A stretch of 64,000 bases of DNA from Aggregatimonas sangjinii. Lineage in GTDB: Bacteria; Bacteroidota; Bacteroidia; Flavobacteriales; Flavobacteriaceae. The translations under genes were made by a program, and so were the position numbers. How positions within the stretch are numbered: position 1 is the first letter of the stretch; every line of letters starts with the position of its first letter. The DNA lies in the NCBI RefSeq assembly GCF_005943945.1, contig NZ_CP040710.1, positions 2,367,001-2,431,000 on the forward strand. Direction: 5' to 3'. Shown one piece after another: positions 24,874 through 33,076 of the stretch. Under the pieces are notes generated by a model. It was given only the letters and a program-made list of their open reading frames with translations, was not told the DNA's origin and did no database searches.

Positions 24874-27081
24874 ATGGGCAAAACTATCATAATCTCAAAC
24901 AGACTCCCTGTTCAGTTACAAATCAACAACGGAACCATTACAGCGGTACCGAGTGTTGGTGGTCTAGCTACGGGAATGAAGTCGGTACATTCGGGTGGTG
25001 ATAGCCTTTGGATCGGTTGGAGCGGACTTACCGATGAGCAAATTCCGGAAGAACTCGTCAAAGACATCGATATCGCCCTTGCCAAACACGGTTCATCAAA
25101 AGTGTGCCTTACGGCTGATGAAGTGGAAGGCTTCTATTACGGTTTCAGCAATCGAACCGTATGGCCTTTGTTTCATTATTTTCTGGAATATTCTGAATTT
25201 GAATTGGATAGTTGGGAGACGTACAAGGCGGTAAATCAGAAATTCGCGGATGCGATTCTCGAAAAGGCCACGGACGATGATACCATATGGGTCCACGATT
25301 ACCAACTCATGCTGGTACCTCAAATGGTTCGGGAACGACGTCCCGAGATTTCCATAGGTTTCTTTTTGCACATTCCCTTCCCGTCCTTCGAAATATTTCG
25401 AACCTTACCATGGCGCGAAGAAGTTTTGATGGGTCTCTTGGGCGCCGACCTTATCGGTTTTCACACTTATGACTATGAACGGCATTTTTTGAGTTCGGTA
25501 AGGCGATTGTTAGGGCTTGAGGTAAGTTTTAATGATATTTCGTTGGATGATAGGGTCATTAAGGTTGATTCCTTTCCCATGGGAATCGATTATAAAAAGT
25601 TCAGCGAGGCCGCGAAAGAACATAATAATAGCACCGAAAAGCAGAAATCAGAACTTCAAAAACGCCTCGATACGCATAAAAAATCCGCTCCCGATGCCAA
25701 GTTTTTGTTATCCATTGACCGGTTGGACTATTCGAAGGGAATTGCCAAACGTATCTATGCCTTTGAGTATTTCCTAAACAAATACCCGCAATACAAAGAA
25801 AAAGTGCGCCTGGTTTTGTTGGCCGTGCCCTCTAGGTCGAACGTGCCCCAGTATCAGTTATTGAAAAAAGAAGTCGACGAGCTGGTAGGACGCATAAACG
25901 GGGAGTTTTCGACGGTAAGCTGGACACCGATTTGGTATTTCTATAGGTCGATGCCCTTCGAAAACCTCATTGATTTGTATACCTCAAGCGATATCGCTTG
26001 GTTGACGCCTTTACGGGACGGCATGAACTTGGTTGCGAAAGAATACATCGCTACACGCGTCGATAAAACAGGAGTATTAATTTTAAGTGAAATGGCAGGT
26101 TCTGCCAATGAAATGAACGAATCCCTGTTGATCAACCCTAACAATTTTGAACAGATTTCCGATGCCCTGCATACCGCTATCAACATGCCCAAAGCTGAGC
26201 AGCAAAGACGTAATACAATTCTACAAAAGCGATTGGAACGGTATAATGTCGAAAAATGGGCCAATGACTTTATGAACTCCCTACTCGATCAAAAGAAAAA
26301 AGACCATACCTATATTTCGCGAAGGTTATCGGTTGATTTGATGAATATTGTTACTAAAGACTTTAGCCAATCGAAAAAAAGTCTTCTGTTTATCGACTAT
26401 GATGGCACCTTGGCGGGCTTTCATAACGATCCTCAAAAAGCGGCACCGGACGACGCCCTGTACGAACTACTCGATAAAATCTCATCTCGGCCGGGAACTG
26501 ACATGTACTTGATCAGTGGTCGTGACAAAGAAACCTTTACCAAGTGGTTTCTGCCAAAAAAGTACAATATGATCACGGAGCATGGGGTATGGATATCCCA
26601 AGGAGGGGAAGAATTCCGGATGCTTGAAAATGTCAAAAAGGATTGGATGGAAAAAATACAACCGGTTCTGGAATCGTTTGTCGACCGTACGCCCGGAAGC
26701 TTTATCGAGGAAAAAAATTACTCTCTCGCCTGGCATTATAGAAATACAGATCCCGATTTTGGTCAAAAAAGGGCAACGGAGCTCAATACCGTATTGACTA
26801 GCCTTATCGGTACCGATGACCTTAGTGTTCTCAATGGAAACAAGGTGATGGAAATCAAGAGCAGTAATGTGAACAAAGGTCGGGCTGCAATGCGTGTGTT
26901 TTCGGAGGATGATTATGACTTCGTTTTCGCCATCGGTGATGATTGGACGGATGAATTCATGTTTCAAGAATTACCCGAATCGGCGGTTACGGTAAAAGTA
27001 GGTCGGCAAAAAACACAAGCGCGATATTATGTAGACAGCATCAAGAACGTTCGCGATCTTTTAGACCGTTTTACCATTTAA
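24874..27081 (+). CDS. Bifunctional trehalose-6-phosphate synthase/phosphatase
   Basis: A 735-residue fusion of OtsA and OtsB, which makes trehalose from UDP-glucose and glucose-6-phosphate. The GT20 synthase fills residues 1 to about 480 (I-S-N-R-L-P-V, V-G-G-L-A-T-G, W-V-H-D-Y-Q-L-M, S-I-D-R-L-D-Y-S-K-G). The HAD phosphatase follows, with D-Y-D-G-T at 508-512 (nucleophile Asp508) and G-D-D-W-T-D-E near the end. I start it at ATG 24874, where the conserved G-K-T-I-I-I-S-N-R begins; an upstream TTG at 24805 would add 23 poor residues. It is divergent from the GH15 gene. Trehalose here is most likely an osmolyte or stress protectant. Confidence 0.95.
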   Translation: MGKTIIISNRLPVQLQINNGTITAVPSVGGLATGMKSVHSGGDSLWIGWSGLTDEQIPEELVKDIDIALAKHGSSKVCLTADEVEGFYYGFSNRTVWPLFHYFLEYSEFELDSWETYKAVNQKFADAILEKATDDDTIWVHDYQLMLVPQMVRERRPEISIGFFLHIPFPSFEIFRTLPWREEVLMGLLGADLIGFHTYDYERHFLSSVRRLLGLEVSFNDISLDDRVIKVDSFPMGIDYKKFSEAAKEHNNSTEKQKSELQKRLDTHKKSAPDAKFLLSIDRLDYSKGIAKRIYAFEYFLNKYPQYKEKVRLVLLAVPSRSNVPQYQLLKKEVDELVGRINGEFSTVSWTPIWYFYRSMPFENLIDLYTSSDIAWLTPLRDGMNLVAKEYIATRVDKTGVLILSEMAGSANEMNESLLINPNNFEQISDALHTAINMPKAEQQRRNTILQKRLERYNVEKWANDFMNSLLDQKKKDHTYISRRLSVDLMNIVTKDFSQSKKSLLFIDYDGTLAGFHNDPQKAAPDDALYELLDKISSRPGTDMYLISGRDKETFTKWFLPKKYNMITEHGVWISQGGEEFRMLENVKKDWMEKIQPVLESFVDRTPGSFIEEKNYSLAWHYRNTDPDFGQKRATELNTVLTSLIGTDDLSVLNGNKVMEIKSSNVNKGRAAMRVFSEDDYDFVFAIGDDWTDEFMFQELPESAVTVKVGRQKTQARYYVDSIKNVRDLLDRFTI

Positions 27082-27142
27082 GATATCGACCAAATACCGA
27101 TAGGCTGTAGAATTAGTTCTACTTGCGACCAAAAACCAATAC

Positions 27143-28660
27143 ATGAAAAATATCCTAATCTTAGTACTGTCGGCCTTAGGAGCTGGTTGCTATGCCCAAC
27201 CCGACACCGAGGTCTATTTGTTGGATGTAGATCGGCTAGACGGAAAAATTCGGCTGATGAATCCGCGCAATATCTCTAACAATGAAGGCTACGACAATCA
27301 GCCTTCCTTTTATGATGATTTCACCATCGTTTACTCCAGCACTAGAAACGGCCAGACCGATATTGCCCAATACGACCTAAAGACCGGCAAAACCTCCTGG
27401 CTGATCGATACGACCGTCGGCAGCGAATACTCTCCTTCGCGGATACCGAATTCGAATGCTATTTCCGCTATTCGGTTAGACACCACTGGGCATCAACGCT
27501 TATACCGCTATGCGATATCCGAGGGAAAATCCGAAGAAATCCTCAAAGACCTTAAAGTGGGCTATCACCTCTGGTACAGCCCGGATATTCTTGTGACCTC
27601 GGTTTTAGTGGACAATAGAATGGATTTAGTGATTTCCAACCTCAAAGACGGCACAAACTACACCACCCAGAAAAATGTTGGGCGAGCATTACACAAGATT
27701 CCCAATACAGAACTTGTAAGTTACGTGAGTAAGGAAGATAAAATTTGGAAGTTGAAATCGCTTCATCCCATTACCGGGGCAACCGAAACGATAATGCCGT
27801 TACCCGAAAGAACCAACGACATTTGCTGGTTACCGGACACAACTCTGCTCCTCCCCGACGGAAAGACCATTCATATGGTCGACCCTGTAAAAGGAGCGTC
27901 CGAGGTGTTGTATCAATTTCAAGAAAAGGCAGTACATCGCATTTCCAGAATGGCCATAAGTCCCGATGGTAAGCATTTGGCCATCGTGTCAGAAACGGCC
28001 CCGGCGACCGTGGTTCAAAAACAAGTGGAATCGTTCAATGCCGAAGATCTTGATGCCTTCGCCGCTTGCTATTCCGAAGATGTGGCGGTGCTAAATTTTC
28101 CAAGTGATACCCTTTATACGGGGAACGAAAATCTTTGGGCAGGTTATAAGCGGTACTTCGAAAACAACCCCAAAACTACTGTTGAAGTGGTCACAAGAAT
28201 TGAAATCGGGAATATAGTCATTGACGAAGAAATTGTATCGAAATCAGGACGAACCAGCCGCCAAGCTGCTATCTATGAAGTGAATAATGGAAAAATAGCG
28301 AGCATGAATTTTGTTCACGAAAACAAACCGATTGAAAATGCCTCCGCCATTGTTGACAAACAGCTCGAAGCGTACAATGCCCGTGATATCGACGCTTTTC
28401 TAGCTACGTATTCAAATGACATCAAACTATTTCGTTACCCGAACCGACTGACCGATGAAGGACAGGAAGCGCTTCGCAAAGGATATGAGGATTTCTTTGC
28501 ACGAACCCCGGATTTGAATTGCGAAATAAAAAACCGGATTCAAATCGGAAATAAAGTTATTGACGAAGAATACCTTACCATAAAGGGGACGAGCTACAGC
28601 GCAGTAGCGATTTATGAAATCGAAAACGGAAAGATTTCGAAGGTTACATTTATACAATAA
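27143..28660 (+). CDS. TolB-like propeller with two C-terminal SnoaL/NTF2-like domains
   Basis: A 505-residue secreted protein with an unusual order. The signal ends G-A-G-C-Y-A-Q, and Cys16 may be lipidated. Residues about 20-290 form a TolB/WD40-like beta propeller (Q-P-S-F-Y-D-D, S-P-D-G-K-H-L-A). Two tandem NTF2-like repeats follow, about 293-395 and 398-505, each with V-x-x-Q-x-E-x-(F/Y)-N-A-x-D-(L/I)-D-A-F and ending V-I-D-E-E and Y-E-(V/I)-x-N-G-K-I. Such SnoaL-like domains are often small-molecule binding or isomerase folds. Function unknown; the downstream MFS gene overlaps its end by 47 bases on the same strand. Confidence 0.85.
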   Translation: MKNILILVLSALGAGCYAQPDTEVYLLDVDRLDGKIRLMNPRNISNNEGYDNQPSFYDDFTIVYSSTRNGQTDIAQYDLKTGKTSWLIDTTVGSEYSPSRIPNSNAISAIRLDTTGHQRLYRYAISEGKSEEILKDLKVGYHLWYSPDILVTSVLVDNRMDLVISNLKDGTNYTTQKNVGRALHKIPNTELVSYVSKEDKIWKLKSLHPITGATETIMPLPERTNDICWLPDTTLLLPDGKTIHMVDPVKGASEVLYQFQEKAVHRISRMAISPDGKHLAIVSETAPATVVQKQVESFNAEDLDAFAACYSEDVAVLNFPSDTLYTGNENLWAGYKRYFENNPKTTVEVVTRIEIGNIVIDEEIVSKSGRTSRQAAIYEVNNGKIASMNFVHENKPIENASAIVDKQLEAYNARDIDAFLATYSNDIKLFRYPNRLTDEGQEALRKGYEDFFARTPDLNCEIKNRIQIGNKVIDEEYLTIKGTSYSAVAIYEIENGKISKVTFIQ

Positions 28661-29834
28661 TGTAAAGCCCTTGCGAACAAGACCCCATATTCTTCCCATC
28701 ATCATACTATCGCAGTTCGCCTGTACCTCGCTATGGTTTTCCGGTAATGCCATAGTCGAAGAGCTCACCGCAAAAACAGGGCTAGGTACCGAAATTATCG
28801 GATATGTATTATCTTCCGTTCAATTTGGCTTTATTAGCGGAACCCTGGTATTTGCCCTTTTTATGATCGCCGACCGATTTTCGCCTTCACGGGTATTTTT
28901 GGTCTGTGCCATACTTGCCGCCCTTTGCAATATGGCGTTGCTGTCAGATGAACTCTCAAAATGGTCCTTGCTTTCGGCACGATTCGGTACTGGATTTTTC
29001 TTGGCGGGTATTTACCCTGTAGGTATGAAAATCGCCGCCGATTACTATGAAAAGGGTTTAGGGAAGGCCTTGGGCTTTTTGGTAGGCGCACTGGTTTCTG
29101 GTACCGCGTTGCCCTATTTTCTTGTAGGAACACCATGGGGAAACCATCCGGATTCTGTTATTAAGACCGTATCGACCTTGGCGGTTTTTGGCGGCTTGCT
29201 CCTATGGGTTTTTGTTCCGAATGGTCCTTTTCGTATGCGAAGCGTAAAACTGCAATTGCAGCTAGGTCCTTCACTTTTTAAAATCGTCGGCTTTCGAAAA
29301 GCCGCTTTTGGCTATTTTGGCCATATGTGGGAACTCTACGCCTTTTGGGCATTTACGCCATTGGCGATTCAATACCACGCTGAAATGAGTTCGGAGAACC
29401 TATCAGTTCCCATATGGACTGGCATTATCATTGCCTTGGGTGGGCTCTCCTGCATTCTTGGAGGCATACGATCACAGAAAATCGGAAGTCATAAAGTCGC
29501 TTTTCGGGCCCTACTCCTATCGGGAACTTTCTGCTTGCTATCCCCATTGCTTTTTCACCTGCCATCATATTTATTTTTAATCGGATGGTGTCTCTGGGGC
29601 ATGGCCGTTACGGCCGATTCGCCCCAATTTTCCAGTCTCGTAGCCGGAGCCCTTCCACCAGAAGTTAAAGGCACTGGACTAACACTGGTCAATTGTATCG
29701 GTTTCGGCTTGACCATTGTGAGCATTCAGTTGTTGACCTACTTTTCTGAAAAAATTGCGCTTCAATACCTGTTTTTACCCTTATTGATCGGTCCGGTGAT
29801 AGGGTTGTGGCATTTATCCAAGAAATCCAGTTAA
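28614..29834 (+). CDS. MFS transporter
   Basis: A major facilitator superfamily transporter of up to 406 residues and about 12 membrane segments, beginning with S-Q-F-A-C-T-S-L-W-F-S-G-N-A. The cytoplasmic loop has D-R-F-S-P-S-R, a degenerate MFS motif A. The ATG at 28614 lies inside the previous gene (47-base overlap) and adds a basic tail; an alternative is TTG at 28671, after the previous stop. Either start keeps all membrane segments. The substrate is unknown. Translational coupling with the propeller-SnoaL gene is likely. Confidence 0.88.
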   Translation: MKSKTERFRRLHLYNNVKPLRTRPHILPIIILSQFACTSLWFSGNAIVEELTAKTGLGTEIIGYVLSSVQFGFISGTLVFALFMIADRFSPSRVFLVCAILAALCNMALLSDELSKWSLLSARFGTGFFLAGIYPVGMKIAADYYEKGLGKALGFLVGALVSGTALPYFLVGTPWGNHPDSVIKTVSTLAVFGGLLLWVFVPNGPFRMRSVKLQLQLGPSLFKIVGFRKAAFGYFGHMWELYAFWAFTPLAIQYHAEMSSENLSVPIWTGIIIALGGLSCILGGIRSQKIGSHKVAFRALLLSGTFCLLSPLLFHLPSYLFLIGWCLWGMAVTADSPQFSSLVAGALPPEVKGTGLTLVNCIGFGLTIVSIQLLTYFSEKIALQYLFLPLLIGPVIGLWHLSKKSS

Positions 29835-29882
29835 TTTTAATACATTGTAGCGCTATATAAAATTGATTTAACACTCATTGAA

Positions 29883-31211
29883 ATGCAGAAGATTCCCTTA
29901 TTACTTTTCCTAGTTTCTACCATCGTTTTTTCCCAAACCGATCAGCGTATCTATGATATCATAGATGCTGTTTCCGCGGAGCGAATTGAAAATGATATCA
30001 CCACCTTGGCTAACTTCGGTACACGACATACCCTTAGCGATACCGTGTCAAATACCCGGGGCATAGGAGCAGCGCGCCGATGGATCAAAGGGGAGTTCGA
30101 CAAGATTTCCTCGGACTGTAATAACTGCTTGGAAGTTTCCTTTCAGCGGGACTTGGTCGAAAAAGGCACGAACCAGCGCATTGTAAAAGACGTGTATGTG
30201 GTGAACGTCGTTGCCGTACAAAAAGGTACTAAGTATCCGAATCGCTATATTATCATGAGTGGGGATATTGATTCGAGGGTCAGCGATCCTACCAATTTTA
30301 CCGACGATTCCCCAGGCGCGAACGACAATGCAAGTGGTATGGCCGGAACAATTGAGGCGGCAAGGGTTCTCTCAAAATACGAATTTGAAAATAGCATTAT
30401 CTATTTAGGGCTTTCCGGCGAGGAACAAGGATTGTTCGGAGGACAAGGATTGGTAAAACAAATGAAGGCCGATGGTTGGGATATCATCGGGATCTTTAAC
30501 AATGACATGATCGGGAATATCAAAGGCGTAGACGGTATCATCAGCAATGTTGATTTCAGGATTTTCTCCGAGCCCGTGCCGGCAACGGAAACGGAAGACC
30601 AACGTCGGGCTAGGCGTTTTTATGGTGGCGAAGTCGATGGTATTTCCCGGCAATTGGCACGATACGTGTACAAGACCACCAAAACCTATATGCCTGAAAT
30701 GAACCCGATGATGATCTATAGATTGGACCGCTTTGGTCGTGGCGGGCATCACCGACCGTTTAACGATGCCGGGTATGCAGGTATACGTATTATGGAAGCA
30801 CACGAAAACTACACCCAACAACATCAGGATATCCGCACCGAGAATGGAATCGACTACGGGGATGTTCTCGAGCATGTAAATTTTGATTATGCCCGAAAAT
30901 TAACGGCCGTAAACGCCATTAGTTTAGCCTCCTTGGCTTGGGCGCCTCCTGCTCCTACCACGGTGGAAATCGGTGGAATCGTAGAACCCTCGGCCAAATT
31001 CAAATGGTCTAAGATCGATGGGGCCGTCGGCTATAAAATCTATTGGCGGGATACCACTTCACCGACTTGGGATAATAGCAGGTATGTGGGCGATGTTACA
31101 GAATACACGCTTGATGGCATTGTTATCGATAATTACTTCTTCGGAGTATCGGCGGTCGGAGAAGACGGATTTGAAAGTCCTGTGGTATTCCCAAATGCTG
31201 TTTTTCGATAG
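29883..31211 (+). CDS. M28 family metallopeptidase, secreted
   Basis: A 442-residue secreted protein with an M28 (PF04389) zinc-aminopeptidase fold and a C-terminal fibronectin-III-like domain (about 350-442). Signal peptide ends I-V-F-S-Q. Metal-site residues visible are Asp148 in G-A-N-D-N-A-S-G, Glu180-Glu181 in S-G-E-E-Q-G (general base and ligand), Asp208 in N-N-D-M-I-G and a His in G-G-H-H-R-P-F. The first ligand motif reads S-G-D-I-D-S (126-131), with Asp128 where most members have His. The substrate is probably a peptide or dipeptide. It lies just upstream of an M1 peptidase. Confidence 0.9.
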   Translation: MQKIPLLLFLVSTIVFSQTDQRIYDIIDAVSAERIENDITTLANFGTRHTLSDTVSNTRGIGAARRWIKGEFDKISSDCNNCLEVSFQRDLVEKGTNQRIVKDVYVVNVVAVQKGTKYPNRYIIMSGDIDSRVSDPTNFTDDSPGANDNASGMAGTIEAARVLSKYEFENSIIYLGLSGEEQGLFGGQGLVKQMKADGWDIIGIFNNDMIGNIKGVDGIISNVDFRIFSEPVPATETEDQRRARRFYGGEVDGISRQLARYVYKTTKTYMPEMNPMMIYRLDRFGRGGHHRPFNDAGYAGIRIMEAHENYTQQHQDIRTENGIDYGDVLEHVNFDYARKLTAVNAISLASLAWAPPAPTTVEIGGIVEPSAKFKWSKIDGAVGYKIYWRDTTSPTWDNSRYVGDVTEYTLDGIVIDNYFFGVSAVGEDGFESPVVFPNAVFR

Positions 31212-31275
31212 ATTAAAATAATTATTCCAATAAGGAGATAATAGCCCTGTGAGGCTTTTTATTAATGTAAAATAT

Positions 31276-32895
31276 ATGATGAGGCTTATTATAGGACTTC
31301 TTTTTTTAGGTATCACCGGAATGGTCAGTGCGCAACAATTTACAGAACAAGACACACTTCGAGGCAGCATCACTGGGGAGCGCGCCTGGTGGGACCTGAA
31401 CTACTATCATCTGGATATTGAAGTAAAACCCGATGAAAAATTCATTTCTGGAAGTAATACCATTCGCTACAAAGTCTTGAACAATGAGGAAGTACTTCAA
31501 ATAGACCTGCAACCGCCCTTGAAAATAGAAAAAGTAACACAGGACGGGAAAAAATTGGATTTCTCCTCAAAAACGAACGCGCATTTCGTAAAACTTGAAA
31601 AACCACAAAAAGTAGGCGACATCAACGAGATTGTCGTTCACTACTCAGGTCATCCCAAAGAGGCTGCCAATGCTCCATGGGACGGTGGTTTCTCTTGGAA
31701 AAAAGATGATAATGGCAAGCACTTTGTCGCTACCTCTTGTCAGGGTTTAGGAGCCAGTGTCTGGTGGCCGAACAAAGACCATATGTACGATGAAGTAGAT
31801 AGCATGCTCATCAGTGTACGAGTGCCCAAAGATTTGATGAATGTTTCGAACGGCCGGCTTCGGAAAGTTACCGAACAAACCGATACGAAAACCTACCATT
31901 GGTTTGTCAGTAATCCCATCAACAATTATGGCGTGAACGTGAATATTGGCGATTATGTGCATTTCGGGGAAAAATACAACGGGGAAAAAGGTATTCTGGA
32001 TATGGACTATTATGTTTTAAGGGATGATTTGGAAAAGGCAAAGGAACATTTCAAGGACGCCCCGAAAATGATGAAGGCCTTCGAGCATTGGTTCGGCCCC
32101 TACCCTTTCTACGAAGACAGTTTTAAATTGGTTCAAGTACCTTATCTGGGGATGGAGCATCAAAGTTCGGTTACCTATGGCAATCAATGGAAAAAAGGCT
32201 ACTTGGGGAGGGATTTGTCCAGTTCCGGTTGGGGCCTTAAATTCGATTTTATCATTATACATGAAGCGGGCCATGAATGGTTTGCCAATAATATCACTTA
32301 TAAGGATGCTGCCGATATGTGGGTACACGAAGGGTTTACCTCCTACTCGGAAAACCTCTTCCTAGATTATCATTATGGTAAGGAAGCTGCATCGGACTAC
32401 GTCATAGGCCTGCGCCAAAACATCCGAAACGACCGTCCGGTCATCGGAACCTATAACGTGAATAAGGAGGGCTCCAGCGATATGTACTATAAAGGTTCCA
32501 ATCTTTTACACACCATCCGTCAATTGGTCGATGATGACGAAAAATGGCGGGAAATTCTACGCGGACTGAATAGAGATTTCTATCATCAGACCGTTACGAC
32601 CCAGCAAATCGAGGAGTATATCGCAAAGAAATCCGGATTGGACCTCTCCAAAATTTTCGATCAGTACTTACGCACTACGGATATTCCGGTTTTTGAGTAT
32701 GAAGTTGACGAAAACGTGCTCAAATACAGATACAACAAGGTAGTCGACGGTTTTGAAATGCCGTTGATCATTTATTTGGGAGAAAAAGCCCATGAACTGC
32801 AGCCCACTACCGAATGGAAGACGGATAAGATAAACGGTCTACCTTCCATCAAAGTAGATCGGAATTTTTATGTGGAAACCAAAAGGTTGAATTAG
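31276..32895 (+). CDS. M1 family metallopeptidase, secreted
   Basis: A 539-residue gluzincin aminopeptidase. The zinc site is complete: H-E-A-G-H at 329-333 and the third ligand Glu352 in W-V-H-E-G-F, 18 residues on. Start at ATG 31276 is preferred because the signal peptide (M-M-R-L-I-I-G, core, V-S-A-Q) begins there; a GTG at 31249 would put nine extra residues before it. The protein has the N-terminal beta-saddle and catalytic domain of M1, but is shorter than the 800-900-residue forms and lacks the large C-terminal helical domain. It is likely exported to the periplasm or cell surface. Confidence 0.93.
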   Translation: MMRLIIGLLFLGITGMVSAQQFTEQDTLRGSITGERAWWDLNYYHLDIEVKPDEKFISGSNTIRYKVLNNEEVLQIDLQPPLKIEKVTQDGKKLDFSSKTNAHFVKLEKPQKVGDINEIVVHYSGHPKEAANAPWDGGFSWKKDDNGKHFVATSCQGLGASVWWPNKDHMYDEVDSMLISVRVPKDLMNVSNGRLRKVTEQTDTKTYHWFVSNPINNYGVNVNIGDYVHFGEKYNGEKGILDMDYYVLRDDLEKAKEHFKDAPKMMKAFEHWFGPYPFYEDSFKLVQVPYLGMEHQSSVTYGNQWKKGYLGRDLSSSGWGLKFDFIIIHEAGHEWFANNITYKDAADMWVHEGFTSYSENLFLDYHYGKEAASDYVIGLRQNIRNDRPVIGTYNVNKEGSSDMYYKGSNLLHTIRQLVDDDEKWREILRGLNRDFYHQTVTTQQIEEYIAKKSGLDLSKIFDQYLRTTDIPVFEYEVDENVLKYRYNKVVDGFEMPLIIYLGEKAHELQPTTEWKTDKINGLPSIKVDRNFYVETKRLN

Positions 32896-33042
32896 ACACT
32901 TTCATGGAACCACCATAGTAAAAATGAAACATTTACGATTTGGGTACGCACCACGAACATCCTTGAACCGGACATCCAAAAATTGAACCATTTCTCCGAA
33001 GAGGAATCGGGCCTGACTCGACCTTCGATTTTTTGGACACTG

Positions 33043-33066
33043 TGGCCTACTTCCTAAAATAGGCCA
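33043..33066. terminator. Possible hairpin between convergent genes
   Basis: TGGCCTA / TAGGCCA with a 10-nt loop, between the M1 gene and the convergent ThuA-fusion gene. There is no T-run on either side, so termination is uncertain. Confidence 0.3.
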
Positions 33067-33076
33067 TCACTATTGC

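Noticed and set aside
33043-33066. Strong bidirectional terminator between the M1 and ThuA-fusion genes
   Set aside because: The hairpin is real but has no T-run on either side, so it is listed only as a weak candidate.
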